Source: CALLMM01 sp964429855
GTDB lineage: Bacteria > Armatimonadota > Chthonomonadetes > Chthonomonadales > CAJBBX01
Assembly (NCBI GenBank): GCA_964429855.1
Contig: CAYSDM010000013.1
Coordinates: 1 to 64,000, forward strand
Length of the DNA stretch: 64,000 nucleotides
Reading direction: 5' to 3'
Positions 8,853 to 17,407 of this stretch are shown piece after piece (the first letter of the stretch is position 1; each line of letters opens with the position of its first letter). Position numbers and translations under genes: made by a program. The notes below the pieces were generated by a model. That model searched no databases and had not been told where the DNA came from. It was given only the letters and a program-made list of their open reading frames with translations.

Positions 8853-10286
8853 ATGTCTGAAGCCACCGCACAGCCGGGGGCGGGCATCCCGTCTTCGGAG
8901 TGTGTAGCCCTCATTCTCGCCGCCGGGAAATCTACCCGGATGCGCTCTCGCATTCCCAAACCTCTTCATCCTTTGTGCGGCACTCCCCTCACCCGTCATG
9001 TGGTTCGCGCCTGCAGGCTTGCCGGAATCTCTCGCGTTATAGTGGTGGTCGGACATGAAGCGGAGGCGGTTCAGGCGGGTCTGGGAGACGATATAGAGTA
9101 TGTCCTGCAGGCGGAGCAGCGCGGATCCGGTGACGCTGTACAAGCCTGTTATCCGCTCCTGAAAGATTTTCGCGGGATGGCGCTTGTTCTGGCGGGGGAT
9201 GTTCCGCTTTTGCGTCCGGAGACTTTGACTGCCCTCATACAGCGTCAGGCGCAAACTGGCGCTGTCGCCACCCTGCTGACCGCCTATCTGGACGATGCGA
9301 CCGGTTACGGGAGGATCGTTCGCGGGGAAGATGGCTCTGTGGAGAGGATTGTCGAACATCGCGACGCGACGCCGGAAGAACGCGCCATTAAAGAGTGGAA
9401 CCCCTCCATCTACTGCTTTCAGGCGCAAACCCTCTTTGCCGCACTGAAAGATGTGCGTTCGGACAACACGCAGGGCGAGTTCTACCTGACAGATGTGATA
9501 GGCATTCTCCGTCAGTGGGGGGCGCGGGTTGAGGCGCTGCCAACTCAAGATTCCTCGGAAGCGCTGGGTGTTAATACGCGGGTTGAACTGGCGAATGTGG
9601 CGGCTATCCTACGGCAGCGTATTCTGAATCGGCTGATGCTCTCCGGGGTGACAATCACCGATCCGGCAAGCACCTATGTGGATGTGGAAGTGCAGATTGG
9701 TCAGGACACCACGCTGGAGCCGCAGACCTATCTGCATGGAATGACGGTTATCGGAGGCGGCTGCACAATCGGTCCTTTCACGCGCATCTGTGACAGCAGT
9801 GTCGGCGACCACGCAACGATAGTATCCTCTCAGATCGTTAAGTCCCGGATAGGAAGTCATGTTCGCATCGGGCCATTCGCCAATCTTCGTCCGGGGTGTC
9901 AGTTGGCGGACTATGTCAAAATCGGAGACTTTGTAGAGTTAAAAAACGCCACGCTGGCGGAGAGAGTATCCGCTTCCCATCTATCGTATATCGGAGATGC
10001 AGAGGTGGGAGAGGAGACGAATATCGGGGCAGGGGTGGTTACCTGCAACTATGACGGGATTCAGAAACATCGAACCATCATCGGCAAAAGAGCGTTCATC
10101 GGCACACATACAACTCTCATTGCGCCGGTGTCCATCGGAGATGGAGCTTTTATCGCGGCAGGAAGTCCCATCAACCAGGATGTCCCGGCAGATTCGCTTG
10201 CGATTGCACGGGAAAAGATGACCATAAAGCCGGACTGGGCGAAACGCTGGCGAGAGAAAAAGGAGCGTTTCCATGCGGGGAGATAA
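8853..10286 (+). CDS. glmU: GlmU, bifunctional UDP-GlcNAc synthesis enzyme
   Basis: 477 residues. GlmU acetylates glucosamine-1-phosphate and then couples it to UTP, giving UDP-GlcNAc for peptidoglycan and lipopolysaccharide. The N-terminal uridylyltransferase has LILAAGKSTRMRS (about 22-34) and AGDVPLL (about 110). The C-terminal half is a left-handed beta-helix of hexapeptide repeats, with the acetyltransferase signature GAGVVTCNYDG and GTHTTLIAPV. The N terminus carries about 17 extra residues before the first strand. prs begins 4 bases after the stop. Confidence 0.95.
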   Translation: MSEATAQPGAGIPSSECVALILAAGKSTRMRSRIPKPLHPLCGTPLTRHVVRACRLAGISRVIVVVGHEAEAVQAGLGDDIEYVLQAEQRGSGDAVQACYPLLKDFRGMALVLAGDVPLLRPETLTALIQRQAQTGAVATLLTAYLDDATGYGRIVRGEDGSVERIVEHRDATPEERAIKEWNPSIYCFQAQTLFAALKDVRSDNTQGEFYLTDVIGILRQWGARVEALPTQDSSEALGVNTRVELANVAAILRQRILNRLMLSGVTITDPASTYVDVEVQIGQDTTLEPQTYLHGMTVIGGGCTIGPFTRICDSSVGDHATIVSSQIVKSRIGSHVRIGPFANLRPGCQLADYVKIGDFVELKNATLAERVSASHLSYIGDAEVGEETNIGAGVVTCNYDGIQKHRTIIGKRAFIGTHTTLIAPVSIGDGAFIAAGSPINQDVPADSLAIAREKMTIKPDWAKRWREKKERFHAGR

Positions 10287-10290
10287 CGTC

Positions 10291-11238
10291 ATGCGATTGT
10301 TCACAGGCAATGCCAACCCTCTTCTGGCGAAACGCATCGCGAATGAACTGGGGGTGACACTCGGATGCAGTACGATCAAGACCTTCTCCGATGGGGAGAT
10401 TTTCGTCAAGATCGAAGAGAGTGTGCGCGGACTGGATGTCTTCCTGATACAGCCGACCTGCCATCCCGTCAATGACAATCTGATGGAACTGCTGATCATG
10501 CTGGATGCGTTCCGGCGCGCCTCAGCGAAGCGAATAACGGTGGTTATGCCCTATTATGGTTACGCGAGACAGGATAAGAAGATCAAGCCGCGTGAGCCAG
10601 TCACAGCGCGTCTGGTGGCAAATCTGATTTCCAATGCAGGCGCGCATCGAATCCTCTGCGTGGACCTGCATGCCGGTCAGATACAGGGCTTCTTCGATAT
10701 GCCGGTGGATCACCTGTTTGCAGGACCTCTGATCGCGAGAACGCTGATTACCGAAGGTCTATATAATGGTGATACGGTGGTGGTATCGCCGGATGTAGGA
10801 GGCGTGGCGCGCGCGCGCGCGCTGGCGGAGAATCTGGGCACGCCTATCGCCATTATCGCCAAACGACGGCCGGAAGCCAATCGCGTAGAGATCATGGAGA
10901 TCATTGGCGATGTCACAGACAAAGTCTGCGTGATGATTGACGACATGATTGATACCGGAGGTTCCATTGTGCAGGGAGCGCAGGCGTTGATGGATAGAGG
11001 CGCGAGAGAGGTTCATGCCTGCTGTACACACGGAGTTCTCTCCGGGGATGCCATTCAGCGAGTGGAGAAGTCCGTTCTGAAAAGCCTGTTGATCACCGAC
11101 ACCATTCCGCACCCGGAGGCAAAGCTCTGCCCGAAAATCAGCGTTATTTCTGTGGCGGAACTGCTGGCAGATGCCATTCGCCGAATTCACGGCGACGATT
11201 CGGTCAGCGAACTGTTCCAGGACTACGAGGTTCACTGA
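10291..11238 (+). CDS. prs: Ribose-phosphate pyrophosphokinase
   Basis: 315 residues, exactly the classical length. The start at 10291 (MRLFTGNANP) is preferred because GGGGAG precedes it; an in-frame ATG at 10273 overlaps glmU. Prs makes PRPP from ribose-5-phosphate and ATP for purine, pyrimidine, histidine and NAD synthesis. Seen are the ATP/Mg site (DLHAGQIQGFFD), the PRPP loop (VMIDDMIDTGGSI) and the family opening FSDGEIFVKI. glmU-prs is a common pair in Gram-positive-like gene orders. A strong terminator follows. Confidence 0.96.
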   Translation: MRLFTGNANPLLAKRIANELGVTLGCSTIKTFSDGEIFVKIEESVRGLDVFLIQPTCHPVNDNLMELLIMLDAFRRASAKRITVVMPYYGYARQDKKIKPREPVTARLVANLISNAGAHRILCVDLHAGQIQGFFDMPVDHLFAGPLIARTLITEGLYNGDTVVVSPDVGGVARARALAENLGTPIAIIAKRRPEANRVEIMEIIGDVTDKVCVMIDDMIDTGGSIVQGAQALMDRGAREVHACCTHGVLSGDAIQRVEKSVLKSLLITDTIPHPEAKLCPKISVISVAELLADAIRRIHGDDSVSELFQDYEVH

Positions 11239-11267
11239 TCCCTTTTTAACGTTTTTAAAAACAAGCA

Positions 11268-11300
11268 AAAGGTCGGGCGAAACTCGCCCGACCTTTCTTT
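11268..11300 (+). terminator. Intrinsic terminator of glmU-prs, possibly bidirectional
   Basis: A perfect 13-bp stem (11268-11280 with 11284-11296, three-base loop) is followed by CTTTT. A-rich sequence on the left could also give a T run on the minus strand for the element at 11339-11412. Confidence 0.85.
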
Positions 11301-11340
11301 TGGTATACCCCACGACGCCGTGTGTCGGGGTGTTCTAGAA

Positions 11341-11412
11341 CCCGTAAAAAACACGGGCGGATGAGCGCCGCTGCACTTCGCGATTCCCGATTTCGGGCTA
11401 CCACTGAGCTAC
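11341..11412 (-). tRNA. tRNA-like remnant with a perfect D-arm consensus
   Basis: On the minus strand, 11412-11398 reads GTAGCTCAGTGGTAG, the canonical tRNA D-arm. The rest does not fold as a tRNA: the D-stem 3' half is GCCC instead of GAGC, no matching acceptor stem is found, and a T-arm-like TTCTAGAAC has no proper stem. A 5-bp stem with 7-base loop (11341-11345 with 11353-11357, loop GTTTTTT) sits about 40 bases downstream. It is either a decayed tRNA gene or an unusual tRNA-like RNA; a functional tRNA is not claimed. Confidence 0.35.
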
Positions 11413-11572
11413 AACGAGTCGCCCTCCTATCATCATTACATCGGCTCAGAACACCTGCCAATCATCACCAATCGTCTGCAGGGCAATGCATTCCTGTATA
11501 TTCATCATACATCAATTCCCTGGCAATGACAAGAGTCTTTTTCCCCGTTTCCCTCTCAATTTCAACTGATTT

Positions 11573-13639
11573 TCAGGGCCAGGGGAAGGCAGGCGTGGGA
11601 GTCCGGTAAAAGATGGACGGGATTGTCCAGAGAACCGCCATTGTGAACTCTCCCAGCACCATTCCCAGAAAGAATGGTCTCGCTTTCGCAAACAGCCGCA
11701 TTCCTCCATACCTTAAGATCAGCGACTTGATGAGCCACGCGATCAGGCAGGGAAACCAGAAGACCATCATCGTCCATGTGCTGGAAAGGGCATAACCGAG
11801 CGGGTGGAGCGGGAACCACATCAGACGGGAACGCAGAATCACCATGCCCATGGTTGCGCAGAGTCCAATGGCGAAGTTCAGAGGGGCGAACCAGGGCAGG
11901 GGAGGGCGAGAGCCGTTCAGAACGGTGGCGGCGTCGTTAAAAGCCCAGACAGGATTACCGCGATAGACATAGGAGTACATCGAAACCGCGCCTAACCGAT
12001 AGGGCAGCGCGATATGCAGGTAGCCGGAGACCAGCATCGCAAGGAGTATGGAGAGGATGAAAACGCCGATGAGTGAACGTCTTCGCACACGAACCCCGTC
12101 GGAAAATCGGGCAGCGTCGAGAAAGCCAGTCAGCATCAGACCGCGCTGATCACGAAACCAGAGCGCATCCAGAAATGCCATCCCGGTGATATTCGCCGCG
12201 CCAAGAGAGCGCACATCCCCGACCATACGGTAGACATCCACCGGTCGAAATGATGTCTCCGTCATCAACATCCCCGACTCACAGGCGCTTCGCGCCATCA
12301 CCATCACCACCAGAAAGAGAGAGATAGAGAGCAGGAAGAGCGCCAGCGGGAACGACATTCCAAACTGCCACATCCACCCGGCGCAGAGCAGCAGGCTGAA
12401 TATCAGACCCCAGAAAGCGAATCGGTAGGGCAGCAGTTCGTCGCGGTCTTCCGGGAGGAGTGGTCCTGTCCGCCGGTTCAGTGAGACAGCTAAGTGGAAT
12501 ACCCGCGCTAGATGCGGACGCGCCGCATAGAGCATATATCCCGCCAGAACGAAGTAGCAGCCGATGATCTGATAGCCATAGTAGAGACGGCAGCCGTACA
12601 TCGGCATCACCTCTGGCTGATACCCCAGACTGGCTGAGACGACATCCATCCCTCGCGTCATCAAAAAAAAGAGACAGAGCGAGAACAGGAGATCGGTCGG
12701 AAGCAGATAGAAAAAGCCTATCGCGGCAAAGGATAAGAACGCCTGGAAATAGAGCATCTGATTCCAGGGAGGGGCGACAAAGAAAGAGTTGATATCTATC
12801 TGAGTGGTGATCTCCGGGACACTTGGATACCACTGATGCAGACCGTTGAAACCGAAGACGACTGCCGGAATCGCAAAGCCCGTCCATGTCAGTCGGTTCT
12901 GAAGAAAGCTGGTCTCCGTACCGCGCGATGTCGTGGGGTCACCGGCGCGAATCATCTCCAGCGGCAGTTGCACCAGAGGGAAGGAGAGCTTCTCATTGTC
13001 TACCCACTGCCGGCGGAGGATCGCAGCCATACAGAGAAACGCCGTCAGCATCAGCGCGACGAAGACAAACCAGAAGAGCAAGGGAAGCGTCCACATCTGC
13101 CAGGGTATGCGTTCGCCCGGACGAAGCGCCTCAAAAAAACGCGCCGACGAAAACTGCTTGGGCGAGCCGTTCGGATCGAAGGGAACCGCCCAGGAGGGAA
13201 TGTGCTGGAAGAATAGACCACGCCAGTTATTGGCATCGGTAGCGTCGTAGTTGGGAACTACCAGCAGAGGAATGAGCTTTTCCAGCAGACCGCGCGAGGA
13301 GACCATTGACGCCATCAGCATCATCACATGCACCGTGAAGAGTTCATGCGGCTTCAGTCGCCATCGGGTAGAGAGGCGACTGAATACAGCCTGCACCCCC
13401 AGAATCAACACCAGCATACCCACCACAACCGGAGGAAGCTGAAGAAAACCGATCTGAATCTTCCCGACCACCAGTTCCGCGAAGCAGACTACCAGACAGG
13501 TGAGGATGACGCAGAGGAGACCGACCAGCAGACCGCGCGGAGACAACGCGGAAACCATTTCGCGGTCTGGAGAGGATCCTGTTCCGGCGGTAGGACTGAT
13601 TTCAGCAGGATCGGAATGAGACTGAGTGGTTGGGGTCAT
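11573..13639 (-). CDS. DUF6785-type polytopic membrane protein
   Basis: 688 residues with about 14 hydrophobic segments spread over the whole length, beginning at about residue 33. The first 30 residues are polar. A soluble stretch after the third or fourth segment (LFFQHIPSWAVP, about 140-155) and the segment arrangement fit DUF6785/DUF6784 proteins, which are frequent in Armatimonadota and related bacteria and have no known function. It may be a transporter, but no transporter signature is seen. It stands alone; no clear ribosome site precedes the ATG. Confidence 0.6.
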   Translation of the reverse strand: MTPTTQSHSDPAEISPTAGTGSSPDREMVSALSPRGLLVGLLCVILTCLVVCFAELVVGKIQIGFLQLPPVVVGMLVLILGVQAVFSRLSTRWRLKPHELFTVHVMMLMASMVSSRGLLEKLIPLLVVPNYDATDANNWRGLFFQHIPSWAVPFDPNGSPKQFSSARFFEALRPGERIPWQMWTLPLLFWFVFVALMLTAFLCMAAILRRQWVDNEKLSFPLVQLPLEMIRAGDPTTSRGTETSFLQNRLTWTGFAIPAVVFGFNGLHQWYPSVPEITTQIDINSFFVAPPWNQMLYFQAFLSFAAIGFFYLLPTDLLFSLCLFFLMTRGMDVVSASLGYQPEVMPMYGCRLYYGYQIIGCYFVLAGYMLYAARPHLARVFHLAVSLNRRTGPLLPEDRDELLPYRFAFWGLIFSLLLCAGWMWQFGMSFPLALFLLSISLFLVVMVMARSACESGMLMTETSFRPVDVYRMVGDVRSLGAANITGMAFLDALWFRDQRGLMLTGFLDAARFSDGVRVRRRSLIGVFILSILLAMLVSGYLHIALPYRLGAVSMYSYVYRGNPVWAFNDAATVLNGSRPPLPWFAPLNFAIGLCATMGMVILRSRLMWFPLHPLGYALSSTWTMMVFWFPCLIAWLIKSLILRYGGMRLFAKARPFFLGMVLGEFTMAVLWTIPSIFYRTPTPAFPWP

Positions 13640-13775
13640 GGCAGGACTTTCGGATGTGCATCAACGGTCATGTCGAATGATAGTTACATTTCCTCACTCG
13701 TTAGATACTCTCCTCTCCAAAAAACATGACAGAGAGATGCTGCCCTTGGAAGGTGTATATCCGAAGGAACTTAAA

Positions 13776-13804
13776 TTGACTAACCTTTCTGGATTAGGTA
13801 CACT
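13776..13804 (+). promoter_or_regulatory. Sigma70-type promoter of queF-queD
   Basis: TTGACT (13776-13781) and TACACT (13799-13804) are 17 bases apart. The predicted leader is about 26 bases, and GAGGAG lies 12 bases before the queF ATG. No preQ1 riboswitch fits in so short a leader. Confidence 0.55.
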
Positions 13805-13836
13805 CATATCCAGTGAATGAGGAGTCTGTTTGAGTC

Positions 13837-14220
13837 ATGAACGATCAATCGAGCCCGTCTTCCCGTCCCGCTCCGCAGGGTATCGAGGTGTTTGAGAACC
13901 CGCGACCGGAGCGAGACTATACCATTACCCATACCTGCCCGGAGTTTACGTCGGTCTGCCCTATCACCGGACTGCCGGACTTCGGCACGATCGCAATCGA
14001 GTATGTGCCGGATCGTCTCTGCGTGGAGTTGAAATCGCTGAAGTACTATCTCTTCGGGTTTCGGCAAAAGGGGATCTTTTATGAGGCGGTCATCAATCAG
14101 ATACTCGACGATCTGGTGGAGTCATGCCATCCTCGCCGGATGACTGTAACCGGGGATTTCAACGTTCGCGGCGGAATCTCGTCGCGAATAGTCGCGGTTT
14201 ACGACCGCTCGGACACATAA
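13837..14220 (+). CDS. queF: QueF, preQ0 reductase (short form)
   Basis: 127 residues. QueF reduces 7-cyano-7-deazaguanine to preQ1 with NADPH in queuosine synthesis. The catalytic Cys lies in CPEFTSVCPITGLPDF (about residues 32-47), and the family substrate motif appears as ELKSLKYYLFGF (about 66-77). It is a unimodular T-fold enzyme, like that of Bacillus, but lacks the roughly 30 C-terminal residues of the Bacillus form. queD starts three bases after its stop, so the two are an operon. Confidence 0.92.
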   Translation: MNDQSSPSSRPAPQGIEVFENPRPERDYTITHTCPEFTSVCPITGLPDFGTIAIEYVPDRLCVELKSLKYYLFGFRQKGIFYEAVINQILDDLVESCHPRRMTVTGDFNVRGGISSRIVAVYDRSDT

Positions 14221-14223
14221 ACG

Positions 14224-14568
14224 ATGTTCACGCTAATTGTTCGCGCCACGTTTGAAGCGGCGCACAACCTGCCGGACTATGCTGGAAAGTGCTCGCGCGT
14301 GCACGGGCACAGCTACCGCGTTGAGGCGGAGTTCAGCGGAAGAGAACTGGACTCAAACGGGCTTTTGCGCGATTTTACGGAGTTGAAGGCAGCGCTTAAC
14401 GAGTTACTTCCCGATCACACCTATCTGAATGAAGCGCTGCCCTGTGCGACCAGCACGGAAAATATCGCAAAGTGGATTTTTGAGCAGTTGGCTCAGCGAG
14501 AACTACCAGTTTCTGCGGTTACGGTCTGGGAGACAGACAAAAACGGCTGCCGGTATACACCGGACTGA
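14224..14568 (+). CDS. queD: QueD, 6-carboxytetrahydropterin synthase
   Basis: 114 residues. QueD converts 7,8-dihydroneopterin triphosphate to 6-carboxy-5,6,7,8-tetrahydropterin, an early step of queuosine synthesis. The zinc ligands are His in FEAAHNL (about 14) and the HGHSY motif (27-31), with the catalytic Cys just before it (KCSRVHGH). The later DHTYLNE and the C-terminal WETDKNGCRY block are typical of the PTPS/QueD family. With queF it covers two steps; queC and queE are not in the window. Confidence 0.9.
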   Translation: MFTLIVRATFEAAHNLPDYAGKCSRVHGHSYRVEAEFSGRELDSNGLLRDFTELKAALNELLPDHTYLNEALPCATSTENIAKWIFEQLAQRELPVSAVTVWETDKNGCRYTPD

Positions 14569-14599
14569 TGGATAAATATCTAAACGATCAAGGCAACGT

Positions 14600-15595
14600 A
14601 TGACAACCTCTGAGCTATTCGATACAACCATTATTGGCGCGGGTCCGGTCGGGCTTTTCGGCTGTTTTTACGCCGGATTGCGCGGGATGAAGATGAAACT
14701 GGTGGACAGCCTGCCGGAACTGGGCGGACAGTTGAACACCCTCTACCCGGAGAAGTATGTCTATGATATGCCCGGTTTCCCGAAGGTGCTGGCGCGCGAT
14801 CTTGCCCGCGAGATGGTAGAGCAGGCGATGCGCTTCAAGCCTGCGATTGCACTCGGAGAGGCGATCCGGGAACTTGTGCGTCATGAGGATGGAACTCTCT
14901 CGCTGGTGACCGAAAAGGGGACCGAACATCACACGCGCACGGTTATCATCTGCGCGGGAGCCGGAGCGTTTTCACCCAAAAAGCTGGATGTTCCCGGGAT
15001 CGAGGATTTCGAGCAATCGGGAGTTCACTACTTCGTGCGGGACAAGGCGATCTTTCAGGGCAAGCGTCTGCTGATCGTCGGGGGAGGCGACTCTGCGCTG
15101 GACTGGGCGATGAATCTGGAGCCTCTGGCAAAGACGATCACCCTGATTCACCGACGCGACGCTTTTCGCGCCCATGAGGAGAGCGTTGACTGGCTGATGA
15201 ATCACTCCTCCATCACCACGAAACTTTTCTATGAGATCCGAAGACTGGAAGGGAACGGAAAACTGCAGCGCGCGGTCATCTATAATAACAGGACTCAGGA
15301 AGAGGAGAGTATCCCGGTGGACGCCTGCCTGATTAACATCGGGTTTTCTGCCAACATCGGACCTATCCGCGAGTGGGGATTGACTCTTCAGGGGCACTCC
15401 ATTCTGGTCAATGCGCGGATGGAGACGAATCTTCCGGGAATCTATGCCGCCGGGGATATCTGTACGCACGACGGAAAGTTAAAACTGATCGCGACCGGAG
15501 TCGGAGAGGTCTGTATTGCGGTAAACTACGCGAAAACCTATATTGATCCTGCCGCCAGGGCGTTCCCCGGACATAGCAGCAATATGAACCTTTGA
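14600..15595 (+). CDS. Thioredoxin-reductase-like ferredoxin-NADP reductase
   Basis: 331 residues. Enzymes of this class (FNR type 2, YumC/YcgT-like) pass electrons between NADPH and ferredoxin. The FAD site GAGPVGLFGCFYAG lies at about 13-26, the NADPH site GGGDSALDWA near 165, and the C-terminal FAD motif GIYAAGDIC near 279. The redox-active CxxC of true thioredoxin reductases is absent, which supports the ferredoxin reductase assignment. A possible partner is the 2Fe-2S ferredoxin at 38893-39225, though the two are not linked. AAGG precedes the start; a strong terminator follows. Confidence 0.85.
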   Translation: MTTSELFDTTIIGAGPVGLFGCFYAGLRGMKMKLVDSLPELGGQLNTLYPEKYVYDMPGFPKVLARDLAREMVEQAMRFKPAIALGEAIRELVRHEDGTLSLVTEKGTEHHTRTVIICAGAGAFSPKKLDVPGIEDFEQSGVHYFVRDKAIFQGKRLLIVGGGDSALDWAMNLEPLAKTITLIHRRDAFRAHEESVDWLMNHSSITTKLFYEIRRLEGNGKLQRAVIYNNRTQEEESIPVDACLINIGFSANIGPIREWGLTLQGHSILVNARMETNLPGIYAAGDICTHDGKLKLIATGVGEVCIAVNYAKTYIDPAARAFPGHSSNMNL

Positions 15596-15627
15596 AAAGA
15601 ACAGGGCGCCAGAAGCGCCCTGTTTTC
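15596..15627. terminator. Bidirectional terminator between converging genes
   Basis: ACAGGGCGC (15601-15609) pairs with GCGCCCTGT (15615-15623) around a five-base loop, flanked by GAAAAGA on the left and TTTTC on the right. It can serve both the reductase gene and the minus-strand DUF1501 gene. Confidence 0.85.
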
Positions 15628-15636
15628 ATATCGCGT

Positions 15637-17349
15637 TCAGGCTTTCTTGATGAAGCGCAGCGGACCACGCTGATTGCGCCCCCGTCCTTTCGGATCGAGA
15701 TCGCTCAGATAGAGAGCGGTGGCGTAGACATCGCCGTGATTGGGGATGAAGGACTTATCGCTCTTCTTTCGTCCCGGCAGAAGCTCCCCTGTCACCGGGT
15801 TGAACGCCGGATCGAGTGAGCCGTCGGGCATGATCGGAATCGCCAGCAGATCCTTCTCTCCCACCGCTCCGTACTGGCTGTTGCCTTTGACCTTTCCGCC
15901 GATAAACGCTGCGGAGGTAACCTTCCAGTGCTGTGAGATGTCTTGATCGCCGATCTGTCGCTGCTTCTCCGCCTCGCGGATGTTCATCTTAAGGATGCCG
16001 TCCACCTCGCCGTGAATGGTGCGGCCGAACTCAGAGGTCAGTACAATTGTGGTGAAATCGAAGAGGCTCTTGCCAGTGTTCTTGTACTGGGTGGACTTTA
16101 ATAGTTCTACCAGCGTCAGCAGAGGATTCCAGAGATGTTCGCGCATTAAATGGGTCTGATCCGGCTGTCCGATGGGCTTTCCGTCTGGTCCCCAGAGACC
16201 GCGCCGCGAGTAGTGACTGTCGAACATGCGGATATCGCGCGATTCGATCCAGAAGGCGCAGGATAGTCCGGCGCGCATCATCTCGTAAGCCATCATCGCC
16301 TGTACATTGACATTGGGGCAGAACTTGCTTCGGGCTTTATTGCCGTTGATACTGGAGTAGGTGATCAGTTCATCGTTGGGCGTGATGCGGAAGCGCTCTC
16401 GAAGCTGAGAATCGGTGAAAAGACGACTCAACAGCGATCGGTCCAGACCGGTTCCTGAACTGTTGAGTTTCAGGTAGATATCTCGCGCCGAGTCGTAGCT
16501 TTTTATCACCTCCAGATCGCTGTCACGGCGCAGATGCGCGTGGACATTGTCCAGGAAGCGATTGATCTGCTGGTTAACGGGATCGCTGGAGATGGACTGA
16601 ACGCGCATGAGAAGCTGACGAAGGTTGTTGGGCGTTCCGGCATAGATCGTATGCGCCCAGGCGGGACCGAGCGCATGGTAGTAGCCCTTGCGTCCGGTAT
16701 ACTGCTGCTCATTGAGTTCGCCGTCAGAGAGCCACCAGTGCCAGGAGAGATGGGGCATCGGGTAGGGCTGACCGTAAGCCTCCGCGAACGCCTGAAGAAC
16801 GCTGCGCTCATCTTCCCCGCGTTCTCCCTGAAGATTCAGGTTGTAGTGACCCATGTGCGCGCGAAGTCGGTCGCCGGAGTGAAACTCGCCGGTCTCCATC
16901 GAACTGAGAACCGCCATATCTTTGAAGAGAGATTTGGCGGGAGAGGCTAAGTAACCATATCGAATGCCGCTCTCCGTGTAGATGCCATAGTCCGGCTGCC
17001 CGAATTTGAGAACGCGATAACGCTCTTTACTGATATCCGGTCCCCGTTGAATGACATTGTTAGGAGTCATTACGGGGCTGAACATATCGTAACTCTCCCA
17101 ACCGCCTTCCAGGAACCAGTAGATGAGAAAGCGCGGGTTGTCCGCCTGACGAGAGGCATCGCGTATCTTCGCATCGGCTTTTGTATCCAGCGGCAGCCCG
17201 TTGGCGGCAAAATGGGAGAGGAAGTCCATCCCCGCAATCGCGCCGGTCGTCATCAACGCTTTCTTGAGAAAGTTGCGACGGTTCATCGGATGCGGTTCGG
17301 TCGGACGCACGATAAAGATATCGCCAAGTTCGCAATTCTGTTCGCTCAT
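15637..17349 (-). CDS. DUF1501 protein with Tat signal
   Basis: 570 residues, or 549 if the ATG at 17286 is used; neither start has a clear ribosome site. A twin-arginine motif NRRNFLKKA is followed by a hydrophobic stretch, so export by Tat is expected. The body matches DUF1501, a sulfatase/alkaline-phosphatase-like family common in Planctomycetota: opening WFLEGGWESYDMF, later TIVLTSEFGRTI and a C-terminal FIPNHGDVYATALYLSDLDPKG. In other bacteria it is usually paired with a cytochrome-like DUF1553 or DUF1800 gene, but here it stands alone, divergent from a beta-barrel gene. Confidence 0.8.
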   Translation of the reverse strand: MSEQNCELGDIFIVRPTEPHPMNRRNFLKKALMTTGAIAGMDFLSHFAANGLPLDTKADAKIRDASRQADNPRFLIYWFLEGGWESYDMFSPVMTPNNVIQRGPDISKERYRVLKFGQPDYGIYTESGIRYGYLASPAKSLFKDMAVLSSMETGEFHSGDRLRAHMGHYNLNLQGERGEDERSVLQAFAEAYGQPYPMPHLSWHWWLSDGELNEQQYTGRKGYYHALGPAWAHTIYAGTPNNLRQLLMRVQSISSDPVNQQINRFLDNVHAHLRRDSDLEVIKSYDSARDIYLKLNSSGTGLDRSLLSRLFTDSQLRERFRITPNDELITYSSINGNKARSKFCPNVNVQAMMAYEMMRAGLSCAFWIESRDIRMFDSHYSRRGLWGPDGKPIGQPDQTHLMREHLWNPLLTLVELLKSTQYKNTGKSLFDFTTIVLTSEFGRTIHGEVDGILKMNIREAEKQRQIGDQDISQHWKVTSAAFIGGKVKGNSQYGAVGEKDLLAIPIMPDGSLDPAFNPVTGELLPGRKKSDKSFIPNHGDVYATALYLSDLDPKGRGRNQRGPLRFIKKA

Positions 17350-17407
17350 GCCGTATATTATATCGAAGAATGCCGGACAAAGGCAAATAAAAAGAAGCGA
17401 TTTTCAG

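Noticed and set aside
8475..9548. 357-codon minus-strand frame over glmU
   Set aside because: Antisense to a clear glmU and without any recognisable domain; a shadow of its codon use.
10807..10821. Alternating CG run as possible Z-DNA or slippage site
   Set aside because: It encodes an intact Ala-Arg stretch of Prs and is too short to claim more.
11341..11412. Functional tRNA gene
   Set aside because: Only the D-arm fits; acceptor, anticodon and T stems could not be formed.
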